NCBI GenBank assembly: GCA_029379385.1 | Contig: CM055611.1 | Span: 25,200,092-25,264,091, forward strand | DNA length: 64,000 nucleotides | From: Quillaja saponaria | Lineage: Eukaryota > Streptophyta > Magnoliopsida > Fabales > Quillajaceae | Direction: 5' to 3' | In this document: positions 1 to 12,057 of the stretch, in pieces | How the letters are laid out: the number at the start of each line of letters is the position of its first letter | How positions within the stretch are numbered: the first letter of the stretch is position 1 | Translations under genes and position numbers: made by a program | Notes under the pieces: model-generated | Databases searched by the model: none | The model's input: the letters and a program-made list of their open reading frames with translations, nothing else | Told to the model about the DNA's origin: nothing

Positions 1-178
1 CCTAATATATCCAAACAACAATATAACATTGGTAGAAAAATCTGAATATATCCAATCAGCAATATTGCCAATCTAGATGAGGCCATGAATACATAGTTGA
101 AAGTAAAATTTGAACCCAGAACCATTAGGTCTCAACACCACTATCTTAGCCATTAAACTAAGACCTAGTCAACAAATA
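1..178 (-). repeat. Family A repeat, terminal part with tRNA-like head
   Basis: On the minus strand, positions 178 to about 75 read like the 5' part of a tRNA-derived element. There is a box A-like stretch (TAGTTTAATGGCTAAGATAG) and, about 33 bases later, a box B-like GGTTCAAAT-type stretch within CTGGGTTCAAATTTTAC. The rest matches the body of the ~0.75 kb family A repeat found at least seven more times in this window. Cut by the window edge. Confidence 0.6.
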
Positions 179-359
179 ATTATTAATTTTATAATATTTT
201 ACATTATAACATTATCTTTTGCATCTCAACTCATTCTTATACACACTTGTTAAAAAATTTATACTTGAATATATTTATGTGAAACACCAAAATAATGGCT
301 GTAGACACCAAAATAAGGAACTGCTTGTTTTATCATGAAAATTAGCAGGAGATATAACC

Positions 360-1232
360 TCCTCTCACTCACTTTGGAAACCTCTGGAGCTTCATCCATT
401 AAATTCTGAATTCTTTGTTGATTCTTCATATGTGCACCCTTTCTTTTACCTTTAAAACCAAAACATTTCCCTTGGACAAAACAAAGAAAAAAAAATAATC
501 AATATCAGCTTTATTAAGGATAATTGTGGCAAAAGGCGGTAAAAAAAAAAAAACATAGGCAGATATAACATGAAATGTAAAGTTACCTCCTTGTTGGTGT
601 GGACTGAAACAAGGAAGCCCCAAGGCACTCCTCTGTCTGCTCAGTTCCATGTCCTCTGGTAAAAGGCTGCTAAAATCTGTAAAATGCAGACACATGCACA
701 CAAGCAAATAAGAACAACTAAAGAGGGGACGAAAATTTAAATATCCTAGCATCTTCAAATAACAGTGTAATGAAAATGCACGGGCTACCGGTAGATACTA
801 GTGCAAGCAAAATAGGGAATGGAGGAAACACTTGACGACCAATGTAGGATCGAGGTTTAAGCAGCCATCATCGTCAACATTAGTCGACTTCTGCATAAAA
901 ACACAAACAAAATTAGATCTCGAAAAAGATTATTGTAAGAATCAGTTGACTCTCTGAGTGGAAGTAAACAGTCGAATTTTTCTTCTAGGAAAAACTTACA
1001 GAGCATTGGCGCAAAGGTGAAACCTGTGCTCCATCATCCCTGTAACCAAATTGGAAATGAAAAAAAAAAAGAAAGTTGCCATAGTTTAATGACTGAATAA
1101 TAGTACGAGTTTGCGTGTGTAAGCGAGTGAGAGAGGAGTACTACGACTACAATAGATAGACTTGGGTGAGCTTGAACAGAGAACCCGAGGGTTTTGATAG
1201 CAGGGCCTTTCGGCGAAACCTTGGACCTTCAT
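360..1232 (-). other. Exon-like blocks of an unidentified minus-strand gene (partial or relic)
   Basis: Several short blocks on the minus strand look like exons with consensus splice sites. A first block opens with ATG at 1232-1230 (begins MKVQGFAERPCYQNP). A 40 nt block lies at 1039-1000 between TTACAG and GTAAGT (reads DDGAQVSPLRQCS). A block at 890-832 follows TGCAG (reads KSTNVDDDGCLNLDPTLV). Another at about 680-595 follows TTTTACAG (reads FSSLLPEDMELSRQRSAL). A last block near 462-365 reads GKRKGAHMKNQQRIQNLMDE. I could not join all blocks in one frame, and I do not recognise the protein. The first block is duplicated at 57363-57437 without the others, so this may be a damaged gene whose 5' end was copied along with the flanking repeats. 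Confidence is low. Confidence 0.3.
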
Positions 1233-1234
1233 GA

Positions 1235-1850
1235 AAAGTTTCTAACATTAATACAATAGATTTGTGGACAGCATGGGGTTGATAATGGGCTGAATTGGTT
1301 CGGTTATAAGATTAGTCTGGAACTAATCATACCTAATCTAATCAATACAAGATTTGGAATCAGCCCAGTCTAATCTACGAATTATGTATTGAATTACATT
1401 GGGTTGATAGGTTTAGGTCTTTATTAATTAGACTTATTATTTCAGAAGTCACTTGTTAAAATAATAAATTTTAACAGATTATAATAAGTAGGTCTAAATT
1501 ACAAAAATATATTTTAAAGAGTAATAAAATATTTAATGAGAAATAAAATTTTCAAATAGTAAAACCAGTAATTAATATCATTAATAACCTATATTCATTT
1601 GTAAGATCATTATGAACATAAACACAAAAAGTAAAAATTAAATTTTTTATATTAAAGTGGGCTAAAATTAGACTAATATACACGATAGTTTTTTGAAAGG
1701 TTGTTGACTTAATATTTAAGAATTTTATGATTAAAAGAATATATTAATTTATGAAAATATAAATTATGGGATTTGATTGGATTAGGTCGGATTACTAATT
1801 TTTGAAAGTCTTGAACCAATCCAATCTAATAACATTATATCCAATCTTTT
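1235..1850 (-). repeat. Family A repeat, head missing
   Basis: Body of the ~0.75 kb dispersed repeat. Recognisable by the short phrases GATTGGTTCGGTT, AATACAAGATTTGGAATCAG, ACATTGGGTTGATAGG and TAATAACCTATATTCATTTG in fixed order. The tRNA-like head is absent here; the copy ends at about 1850 in a TATAAACACAGCTGTTACCT sequence that also follows the copy at 57439. Confidence 0.65.
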
Positions 1851-2189
1851 TATAAACACAGCTGTTACCTACAGCTTTTCAAATATATATAATTTTAAAT
1901 CCATGGCATGGCAGGAAAATCTGTTGTGATTTTTTTTTAATTTTTTTTCTCAAAATATAATTTGAAATAAATTAATGAAATGATTGCTCAGTTTTATCCT
2001 CTTAACATCTCAAGTCTCGTACTGTTCTATGAACTCATTAAGGATATATCATATTGCATCTTTTGACTCATACTATTTACTGTTTTATAAAAGCTTGTTC
2101 GCTATATCATACTGACTTTATTGATTGAATTTATGTCTGTATGTTTTTAGTTGAAACTTTTGGATAGTAAAAAGTTGTATGGAATCTGG

Positions 2190-2345
2190 GAATTTTGGCT
2201 TCGGCTACTGTAAGCTTTTGTTCTTGTGTAAGGGACGTAGGACTTCCGTCCCGCATCAGTGAGAGTGAAGAATTTGAAGTCTATATTTAAAGGATACATC
2301 TCCTTCAATTTTTACTCAGTCCATCTTAAAGACTGTTATGCACCC
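2190..2345 (+). promoter_or_regulatory. Orphan promoter/leader module of the DUF4220 type
   Basis: This stretch matches the region just upstream of DUF4220 copy 1 (16210-16365). It shares TGGCTTCGGCTA, a GTAGGACTTCCGTCCCGC stretch, the TATA-like TCTATATTTAAAGGATAC and TCCATCTTAAAGACT. No DUF4220 coding sequence follows it, so it is either a promoter left behind after gene loss or a module that also spreads by itself. Further copies lie at 58415-58565 and 60496-60612. Confidence 0.6.
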
Positions 2346-2399
2346 TCTGCATCATCTAATCTAGGCTTGTAGAGATTTGTTGTCAAGAGACTGGGTTGT

Positions 2400-2545
2400 G
2401 AAACTGTAGCATGTGAACAGGCAACGCAATTTTGCTTGCTGGTTGGCTAATTTGGGATACTATTAGTTTGGGCTCTCATGTTTTCAGGTTCCTCCTTCTG
2501 GGTTGGGGGCTTTGTTGAACCTGGACTTGGCTGGTGTTGCTAAAA
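2400..2545 (+). repeat. Retroposon-like fragment without tail
   Basis: Matches 58620-58830, where the same sequence continues into a GGGCTTTTGCCC motif and an A-run. That structure resembles the 3' end of a processed or LINE-type retroposon. The 3' part is deleted here. No coding sequence was recognised. Confidence 0.35.
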
Positions 2546-2569
2546 TTCTTTGAATGATAAAGTTGAGAT

Positions 2570-2830
2570 TTTGAATGGATCAACTGCAAGTGCCCACCTG
2601 CAGGATAACCTAGAAGTAAAAGATTATTCGGGAAGCACTACTTAAGAGAATGAGAGTTCGAATTTTCTCTATCTACCTTTTAGTTAATGATAAATATGTG
2701 TTTACATAGATGCATAACGAGTCACTCTTTGAAGAATCTTAAATCTATATCCTGATATAAGTATATTAGAGTCATTTCATATGTAAATTGATTGTGATGT
2801 AAATATAATATTTTTTACATTTCTTAAATA
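2570..2830 (+). repeat. SINE-like element D
   Basis: A ~250 bp unit recurring at 6450, 58843 and 60838, starting near GGATCAACTGCAAGTGCC. It carries a box B-like GAGAGTTCGAATTTTCTC. A box A-like sequence is less clear, so the tRNA origin is tentative. Confidence 0.4.
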
Positions 2831-4338
2831 AAATAAAAACAAAAATGTTATTTAAGTCAACATATAATTAGAATGTTATTTAAGTCAACATATAGTTACG
2901 AGCATGTTCAAAGATTTTTTTTATTATTATAATTTTAAGTAATTATATATAAGTTGTTTTAACTATTTAACTAAAAAGTAATTATCTAAAAAAGTTATTG
3001 TGAATAAATTAGTTTCTAATTAGTTAATTTTTTAAAAAGATAGACAATAATAGACATGCATTTTTTTAATTATTTTTATATTTTTAGATAAAACTAAAAA
3101 GATAGACAAGAATTAAGAAGTTACTAGAGGATATTTGATTAAATTAGTTTTCTTTTTTTAAACATAGTAAATTAACAAAAATATTTAGTAATTTAAAAGA
3201 TCAAGAAATTATAAATATAGGATAGTGTAAGAAAGTTTAGGATAAAAAAATTTGTTAAAGTCAGGTGACACTATAAGATGTTTTGGCTGGGAATAGTATA
3301 GTCATATTCATGTGAACCATGACTTTGATAGTAGCTAAATGTCTTGAACCAATTAATTGTTTAGTGCTGAACTAATGTATCAATCAAGTCTTTGTTTATT
3401 CTCAATTATTAGATGACTTATGCTAAAAAATGTTTAGTTGTCTCTCAAATGCATGTCTTGATCCAGCTCAGTCTTTCATAATTGTATCAACATAGCTGTT
3501 GTTACCTACTACATTTTTTATTTTATTTTTCCTGCAAATAGCTTTGATTCTAACAAAAAAGACAACTGGTCTTCAGAAAATTATAATATCTTATCTTAAA
3601 TGTTATCAATGATCCCATTGATAACATCATTATCTTTGAAAGACTAAAATAATAATTTGTCTTTTTTCTAAAAACAAAATTTTGGTTTCAAATTTAAAAT
3701 TAAGAAAACATAGTTTTTTAGTTATTGATTCAATATTCATAGGATTTCTTTTCTTTTGTCCACTTCCTTACTTCTTTGAAAAATTTATCAACTAATTTCT
3801 TCTTGATTTAACCACTATGATTTGATTAAGTATTCAATTAAAAAAGAATCCTAAAAGACTTCGTTAACAGAAGTAAATATTAAAATTTCCCACTAAAGAA
3901 ACATTCATGGGATCATATCCTCAAATATTTAATGCTCTGCCCAAGAGTCTAGTCATTGTTTAAGATTGATTCCATTTTCATGCAAAACCCAAGTCTTGGT
4001 TTTGTATCGTCATATCCTCAAATATTTAATGCTTCATTGGTTTTGAGTCATATCACAGCATTGTTTAAAACGGTATTATTTCTATACTTCAATCAAAATG
4101 TTTATTTGTAGATTATGCCAAGGGTTTGTGCATCAAACACAGATCGGTATTCGGATATATATTAAATTCAAAATTTCTCTACCCCTTTACAGTTTTTTTT
4201 TTTTTTTAATAGTAAGTTGCATAACATATGCACTTCTTGCCAAGGAATTTAAAACAGTTTTGGAAACTCTTACCTTAATATATTTTTGAATATCAGTATC
4301 GATTGTGTTTAATTAGAACGTACTAAACTAATTCATAA

Positions 4339-4512
4339 GGCGTGATTCAAGTAGTAAAGCATACAAGAATTTAGCAGTTAAGTGACCTCTGCAATATCAA
4401 GGGTTCGAGTCTGTAAAAAAATACTTATGAAGAGGAGTAGCCAAGAACCCAAAAGAAATTAGATTCATAAGAAAAAAGTGTGAGGATGCTCGTGAAATTT
4501 TTTTTTTTTATT
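4339..4512 (+). repeat. tRNA-derived SINE-like element C
   Basis: Begins with a box A-like stretch (GATTCAAGTAGTAAAGCA), followed about 45 bases on by a good box B (GGGTTCGAGTCTG) and a 3' T-run. Related copies at 8265, 9648, 11082 and 62730 have better box A forms such as TGGTTCAATTGGTAAGGCAC. No tRNA cloverleaf can be completed, so it is a retroposon rather than a tRNA gene. Confidence 0.6.
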
Positions 4513-5504
4513 AAACTAGTGAGAATATAATTTCTCAAGAAAAACTAGATGTATGAGATGCACAATGATCATCATAATCGTCTCACTTTTTTATAAATCT
4601 TTTATCTTTGATGAAAACATAATTCGATTCTAAATTATGTAAATGATGATATTATAATAACTTATCGGTCACTGTAAATACTTTTGGAATCACCCAAAAA
4701 TGTCACAAGGTCTTGTGTATAATTTGAAGTCACGGCACTTAATTAAAATCTAATAAGTATTCTTTTTTATTTTATTTTTTTCTTTTTTGGTAGTAATCTA
4801 ATAAGTATTCTAATTAAAATTCAGTAAAAAATCCTCTCTTAAAATTTTCTTTCATGAGCTGTCGCCAATTCCCTTTAGCAGTAGCTTCTTGTCATCTTCC
4901 TTTTTGTTTTTGTTTTTTTAATTTAAAAAAAAAAAATCAATTTCAGATTTTGTTCTTTTATCATATATTTAGATGTTATGATTGCACTATTCTTATATTA
5001 ATCATTTTCATGATATATGAATCCTTTTGCTCGGGTCATCGATTTATGGTGTTTCACATGTTTAAGAGTACAAGACTATTTCATGTTGTAATGAGGGGGT
5101 GGCATCGAGTCAAGTCTAAATTGGTTAAGAGTTAACGAGTCTAATCCCAAGATCAAGCCTCGCTCGTTAAAAGCTCTTAAAAGTTTTTTTTAAAAAATTT
5201 TGTAGCCAAAAAGAGTTGAACTCAATACATACTTGGTAACCATTTGTATAGATTGATTTTGTATATAAATAATAAAAATTTATTAAATAATAATAAATGA
5301 GTCAGCTCACGAGTTACGAGTCAAATTTATTAACTTATTATAAATATTATCGTCAAGATTGGCTTGTTTTGCCACCATTAGTTGTAGCACTCGAATTAGT
5401 GTTTATCGATTAATTTTTGTTGTAAGTGTCCTTAGATTAATTCATTAACGAAAATAATCACTTTATTCTAAAAAAAACCTTAAAATTTATTATAACGATA
5501 TGAA

Positions 5505-6275
5505 AAGTTTTTAACATTAATACAATAGATTTGTCGACAGCAAGGGTTTGTTCATGGGCTAGATTGGTTGGGATTTAGAAATAGTTCTTAACCAATCCAA
5601 CCTAATCGGGTCATTTTAAAAAAAAAAAAAAATCCAATTAATACAAGATTTGGAATGATTCCAGTCCAATCCACGAATCACATATTGAATTACATTGGGT
5701 TGATAAGATTAAATCTTTATTAATTAGACTTATTACTTCATAAGTCACTTGTTAAAATAATAAATTGTATTAGACAATAATAAGTGCTTAGGTCTAAATT
5801 ACAAAATATATTTTAAAGAGAAATAACATATTTTAAATATTTAATGGGTAATATTTCCAATACAACCAGTAATATCACTAATTAATAACCTATATTCATT
5901 TGTAAAATCATTATCAACATAAACACAAAAATAAGAATTAACTTTTGATATCAAAGTGGGCTAAAACTAGTTTAATATACACAATAATTTTGATTGGGTT
6001 ATTGACTTAATATTTAAAAATTTATGATTTTATAGGAATATATTAATTTACAAAAAATATAAATATAGATTATTGGATAGAATATATTAGGTTAGATTAC
6101 TAATTTTGAAACTTTTAAACCAATCTAATGTAATAATATTAGTAGAAAAATAGGGATATATCCAAGCAGCAATATTTCCAATCCAATTTAACCGGATCAA
6201 ATTAGACTGGGCCATGAATACATAGAATCGATAGTAAAATTTGAACCCGGAACATTAGATCTCAACACCTCTACA
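5505..6275 (-). repeat. Family A repeat, nearly complete
   Basis: Contains the family A landmarks in order, from AGTTTTTAACATTAATACAA to TTTGAACCCGGAACATTAG. The tRNA-like head is cut at about 6275, where sequence unlike the family begins (6280-6440, no recognised content; perhaps another retroposon piece). Confidence 0.65.
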
Positions 6276-6449
6276 TGCCCATATGCAAACCCCAACTTGT
6301 TTCTTAATTGAAAATACAAGTACAAAATAAGGGGATAGGGTCAAAAACCAAAACCCCTAAATCGGGAAGAGACTCCTTGCAATGTACATGAGCAATAGGA
6401 GCCTAGAGAAATCACTGTTGTCCAAATTAGAAGAATTGAAGACAAATAT

Positions 6450-6715
6450 TCTTTGAATGATAAAGTTGAGATTTTGAATGGCTCAACTGCAAGTACCGAT
6501 GATTATAACCTAGCAATTAAAGATTATTCAAGAAGCACTCTTAAATAGATCGAGAGTTTGAGTCTCCACTATGCATTTTGTAGTTGGTGATAAATATACA
6601 TTTACACGGATGACATACCCAGCCACTTTTGGAGGAACCCTAAGATTCAACTCTAATATAAATATCATGAGGTTCTTTCAGATATAGAATGATTATGATA
6701 TAAGTACAATATTTT
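6450..6715 (+). repeat. SINE-like element D, diverged copy
   Basis: Matches the unit at 2570-2830, including GAATGGCTCAACTGCAAGTA and a box B-like GAGAGTTTGAGTCTCC. The following 6715-7560 is AT-rich non-coding DNA repeating the order of the 2830-5500 region in shortened form. Confidence 0.4.
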
Positions 6716-7559
6716 TGAAGTCATGCAAAGTAGCTTACATTTCTATTTTTTCAATAAAATAAAAATAAAAGCGTTATTGAGTCACCATATAATTAGATAT
6801 ATTAACGTGAACCATGACTTTGATAATAGCTAAATGTCTTGAGACAATTAATTGTTTAGAGCCGAGCTAATCGATCAATCAAGTCTTTGTTTATTCTTAA
6901 TTATTAGATGGCTTCCTCAAATTTTGATTTAGATACTAAAAAATGTTTAGTTGTTTCCCAAATGCATGTCTTGATCCAGCTGAGTCTTTCATAATATTGT
7001 ATCAACAAAGCTGATACCTACTATTTTTTTTTATCCATGCAAATGGCATTGTTTCTACTGCAAATTATAGACAACCGGTCTTTTCCAGAAAATTATAATA
7101 TCTTATCATAAAGTGATTAATTAACATCACTATCTTTGAAAGACTAAAATAATAAATTTTTCTTTTTCTGAAAACTAAATTTAGGTTTCAGTAGTTATTG
7201 ATCCAATATTTATAGGATTTTTTTTTTCTTTTGTCCACTTCCTTATTTCTTTAAAAAATTTGTCAACTAATTCCGTCTTGATTTCCCCACTATGAGTTTT
7301 TATTTATTATTTATTTTTATTCAGAGTATCATTTAAACTATAATTTAGCATCACTACAACACAAAGATTTTCGTAATAAAGATGACTAGGTCATCGGTTT
7401 ATGGTGTTTGCCATATTTAAGAGTGCAAGACAGTTTCATTTTGTAACACTCGAATTAGTGTGTACCGATTAATTTGTGTTGTAAGTGTCTTTAGACTTAT
7501 TCATTAATGATGACAATCACTTTAGTCTAAAAAAATCTAAAAATTTATTATAATGATAT

Positions 7560-8225
7560 TAAAAGTTTTTAAGATTGATACATAGATTTGTCAAAAGCAG
7601 TAGTTTGTTCATAAGCTGGATTGGTTTGGTTTTAATACTAGTTCTGAATCAATTCAACCTAATCGGGTCTATTTTTTTTAAAATCAGTCCAATCAATACA
7701 AGATTTGAAATCAGTGCAATCCAATCCACAAATCACATATTGAGTTGCATTGGGTTGATAAGATTAGATCTTTATTCAATAGGCTTATTACTTTAGAGGT
7801 CACTTGTTAAAATAATAAATTATATTAGATAATAATAAATACGTAAGTCTAAATTACAAAGTTATATTTTAAAGATTAATAACATATTTATCAACATAAA
7901 CACAAAAATAAAAATAAACTTTTTATATCAAAGTGGGCTAAAACTAGACTAATATACAAGAATAATTTTAATTGGGTTGTTGACTTAATATTTAAAATTT
8001 TATGATTTATAGGAATTTATTACAAAAAATATAAATATAAATTATTGGATTGGAACAGATTAGGTAGATTATTAACCTTGAAATTTTGAACCAATCAAAT
8101 CTAATAGTATTAGTAAAAAATCTGGATATATCCAGGCAGCAATATTTCCAATCTAATTTAACCGGATCACATTAGATTAGGCCATGAATACACATAGTTG
8201 ACATTAAACTACAACCTAGACAACA
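7560..8225 (-). repeat. Family A repeat with internal head deletion
   Basis: Family A body, then the end of the tRNA-like head. The central part of the head is missing: the text jumps from ATACACATAGTTGACA to TTAAACTACAACCTAGAC. The region 7300-7560 before it holds the usual leader (GTAACACTCGAATTAGTGTG) seen before other copies. Confidence 0.6.
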
Positions 8226-8264
8226 AATAATTATTAATTTTATAATATTTTACATACAATAATG

Positions 8265-8425
8265 TGTTGCTCAAGTGGTAAGACATGCTTGAGTTCAACA
8301 GTTGAGGGGTCTTTACAATACATGTCAGGGGTTTGATGAAGCAGAAAAATATTTATGAGGAGGGCCAATCACGAATCCCAAACTAGATTAGGCTCAAGAA
8401 TACTTGTAAAGAACAAAAAAATATT
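8265..8425 (+). repeat. tRNA-derived SINE-like element C
   Basis: Box A-like GTTGCTCAAGTGGTAAGACA and a degraded box B (CAGGGGTTTGATG), then the shared 3' body ending in an A-rich stretch. Confidence 0.5.
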
Positions 8426-8434
8426 TTACAACAT

Positions 8435-8950
8435 AACTAGTCTATTTAGTTAACTCTCCTCAACTTCAAGTTCTTGTATTTAAGTTCATGTTCCCAATTA
8501 AATTTTTATTGTTTACTCAGGTCCTTTTTTATTCTTTTTTTAAAGACTGTCTTTTCGTAAACACAACCGTTACCTATAGCTTTTCAAATTATTATTATTT
8601 TTGTAAAAGTCCATGGCATGACAGGATCATCTGCTGTGATTTTATTATGTTTCTATTAAACTATCATTTAAAATAAATTAATGATGTTAAGTCAGGATTT
8701 GAACAGTTGATACTAATCTATTTAGTTAACTCTCCTCAACCTCAAGTTCTTGTTTTCATGTCCATGTCTTCAATTATATTTGATTGTTTACTCAAATTTT
8801 TTTTTTTAGTGACAGTCTTTTTATAAACACAACCGTTACCTATAGCTTTTCAAATTATTATTATTTTTTAAAAATCCATGGTATGACATGATCATCAGCT
8901 GTGATTTTATTAGTTTTCTATCAAAATATCATTTAAAGTAAATTAATGAT
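8435..8950 (+). repeat. Module F, two tandem copies
   Basis: A ~250 bp unit occurs twice in a row (8435-8690 and 8700-8950). Each unit carries TCTATTTAGTTAACTCTCCT, then AAGTTCTTGT, then ATAAACACAACCGTTACCTA, then a C-C-ATGG stretch. Further copies are at 12965-13110, 13140-13320 and 14155-14320. The stretch 8950-9640 around and after it is AT-rich with no gene seen. Confidence 0.55.
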
Positions 8951-9360
8951 GTTAAGTCTAGATTTAAATAGTTGAAATGCCCTCTACATGGTTGACTTGC
9001 AAAGAGACGGCACTTTGAACTTGTAAAAACGCTAATTCCAAAGTCAATATATAATCAAAGTATAGAAGTTGAAAGGCTATAAATGAGTTATGATGTGAGA
9101 GAAACCTGTCTTGTATTGAGTTTTGAGCTCATTTATATAAAAGTTATGTCTATTACAATAGTAATGATATTTATTACAATAATAATGGACGATAAGAACT
9201 ATAATATTAACAGGATATTTAATAGTGATAATTATAATTCGAATTAGTTTGTTATACATGTAATAATATGATTGAATTCATGTACTAACATATGAGATGA
9301 TTGTGCAGTTCGCATCTTGAATCTCATATTATCCTATGAATTTATTATGACTAAAGCAGG

Positions 9361-11900
9361 TTGAATCTTCTTACTCATACTATTTACCGCTTTATAAAAG
9401 TTTATTCTCGGTATCATCTCGAGTCTCATACCACTTGTACATCAAACACGGAGAGGTATTCTGATATATATTTAAATTCAAAATTTCTCTACCACTTGTA
9501 CATCTTTTTTTTTTTTTCAATAGTAAGTTGCGTCACATATGAACTTCTTGCCAAGGAATTTAAAGAAGTTTTGGAAACTCTTACCTTAAAATAGTTTTGA
9601 ATACTAGTACCAATTGGGTTTAATTAGAACATACTGAACTAATTCACAATGTGTGGTTCAATTGGTAAGGCACGCTTGAACTTGAAAGATCTCTGCAATA
9701 TCAATGATTCGAGCTCGCAGAAAAATACTTGTGAAGATAAAATTAAAAAAATAGATAAGAATTAAGAAGTTACTAGAGGATATTTGTTTAAATTAGTTTT
9801 CTTTTTTAAACATAGTAAATTGATAAAAATATCTTATAATTTAAAAGATAGAAAAATTATAAATATAGGATATTATAGAAAAGTTTATAATAAAAAAATT
9901 GTTCATATGAACTATAAGAATATTTTGGCTTAGAATAATATAGTGTAGCATAGACATATTCATCTGAACCATGACTTTTATAGTAGCTAAATGTCTCGAG
10001 CCAATTAATTTTTTAGTGCTGAACTAATTTATCAATCAAGTCTTTGTTTATTCTCAATTATTAAATGATTCCTCAAATTTTGATTTAGATACTAGCTAAA
10101 AAAATGCTTAGTTGTTACCCAAATACATGTCTTGATCCAGTTGAAAGGGTAATTTGGTCTAGAAATAGGTGTGTTGACTGGTCTGGCTCACCTTCTTTGT
10201 TTCCATGATGCACATTATATTCTCCGGGTTGAAGAGAACTCATCGTCAGTCTTTCCATGATGTTAGATACGATATTTTTTATTTTATTTTTCTTGCAAAT
10301 AGCTTTGGCTCTAACGAAAAATACAACTGTTCATTTTCAGAAAATTATAATATCTTATCTTAAAGACTATCTATCTTTGAAAGACTAATATAGTAAATTT
10401 GCCTTTTTCTAAGAACAAAATTTTGGTTTCAAATTTAAAATTATGAAAAACTACTTTTTTTTTTTTTTTTTAGTTATTGATTCAATATACATATGATTCT
10501 TTTTTCTTTTGTCCACTTCCTTACTTCTTAAAAAAAAATTATCAACTAATTTCATCTTGATTTAACCACTATGATTTGATTAAATATTCAATTAAAAAAG
10601 AATCTTAAAGACTTCGTTAAAAGAAGTAAATATTAAAATATCCCACTAAAGAAATATTCATGTGATCACAACCCCAAATATTTAATGCTCTGCCAAAGAG
10701 TCTAGTCATCGTTTAAGATTGATTCCATTTTCATGCTAAACCAAAGTCTTCGTTTTGTATCGTCGTATCCTCAAATATGTAATGCTTCATTGACTAAAAC
10801 AGACCATTGTTTAAAACGGGATTATTTCTATACTTAAAACAAAGTCTTTATTTGTAGATTATACTATGGGTTTGTACATCAAACACAGATAGGTCTTCTG
10901 ATATATATTTTAAATTGAAAATTTCTCTACCACTTTTACAGTATTTTTTTTCTTTTTTTTTAATAGTAAGCTGCATCACATATGAACTTCTTGCCAAGGA
11001 ATTTTGAAAACTCTTACCTTGAAATATTTTTTAAATATAAGTACCAATTGCACTTAATTAGAATATATTGAACTAATTTATAAGGAGTGTTTTACGTGGT
11101 AAAGCACGCTTGAACTTATTATTGAGGAGTCTTTGCAATGTTAGGGATTTGAGTTTGTAAGAAAATATTTGTAGAAAGAGAAAGTCATAAATCATGAATG
11201 AGATTAGATTTATACCCAAAAGGTGTAATAATACTCGTAAAAAACATAAAAAGAAAAAAAAAAGAATATAGTAACTAATCTAGTGATATTATAATTTCTC
11301 ATGAAAAACTAGATGTATGAGATGCACAATGATCATCATAATCTTCTTAATTTATTTTTTTTCATTTATTTATTTATTTATAAATTTCTTATCTTTGATA
11401 AAAACATAATTCAATTCTAAAATATATAAATGACAATATTATAATAACTTATCTGTCTAAACTAAGGCTGTAAATACTTTTGGAAGCACCCAAAAATGTC
11501 ACAAGGTCTTATGTATAATTTGAAGTCGCGGCACATAATTACAATCTAATAAGTATTCTAATTAAAGATTCAGTAAAAATCCTCTCTAGAAGCTTTATTT
11601 CTTTCTCTTAATAATTTTCTTTCATGAGCTGTAGTAGTTTCTTGTCATCTACTCTTTTTTTCTTTGTTGTTAAAATCAATTTCAGTTTTGATACTTTTAT
11701 CATATATTTAGAGGTTATGATACTATTATTTTAAATTCAATATTTTTATGATATATAGAGACTTTTGCACTTTCCGTCATAAATTTGTCTACTTCTTTCT
11801 TTTTTTTGAGTTTTTATATGAGTTTTTTATTCTACTCTGAATGAGAGTTTTTTTAATTATAGAATTATACGAACAACAATTTTACATCGCTGCAACACAA
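9361..11900 (+). repeat. Diverged duplicate of the 2040-5000 region
   Basis: Several landmarks of 2040-5000 recur in order (e.g. AACTAAAAAGATAGACAAGA-type text near 9750, TCTTGATCCAG near 10130, TTAATGCTCTGCC near 10684, GTTTGTACATCAAACACAGA near 10868), with many small differences. SINE-like element C copies at about 9648-9745 and 11082-11265 are part of it. No open reading frame with protein-like character is present. Confidence 0.55.
11082..11265 (+). repeat. tRNA-derived SINE-like element C, degraded
   Basis: Box A-like TTTTACGTGGTAAAGCACGC, degraded box B (AGGGATTTGAGTTTG) and the shared 3' body ending in an A-rich run. It sits inside the diverged duplicate of the left block. Confidence 0.45.
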
Positions 11901-12057
11901 AAATGATCACTGTAAGAGTCTAAGACAATTTCATGTTGAAACACTCTAATTAGAGTTTATTGACTAATTGATGTTGGAAGTGTTAGATATTTTCATTAAC
12001 GATAATTAATATACACTTTACTCTAAGAAAATTCTAAACGTTTATTATAATGATATG

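Larger units (their letters stand above)
1161..5560 (+). repeat. Left copy of long direct repeat (matches 57363-64000)
   Basis: From 1161 to at least 5560 the sequence matches the right end of the window, in the same orientation, with only scattered differences. Shared landmarks in order: the minus-gene first exon, family A body, promoter-like module, poly(A) retroposon piece, SINE-like element D, AT-rich filler, SINE-like element C, and a second family A start. The right copy runs off the window, so the true repeat may be longer. No coding gene is seen inside beyond the exon relic at its left edge. The remainder is AT-rich non-coding sequence. Confidence 0.8.

Noticed and set aside
426..758. 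110-residue minus-strand open frame as a complete protein
   Set aside because: It runs through intron-like sequence with T-rich tracts and splice signals; only short exon-like parts look coding.
4339..4420. Possible tRNA genes (A and B box matches)
   Set aside because: No cloverleaf with a paired acceptor stem can be formed, and the sequence continues into a conserved body shared by other copies; it fits SINE-like retroposons.
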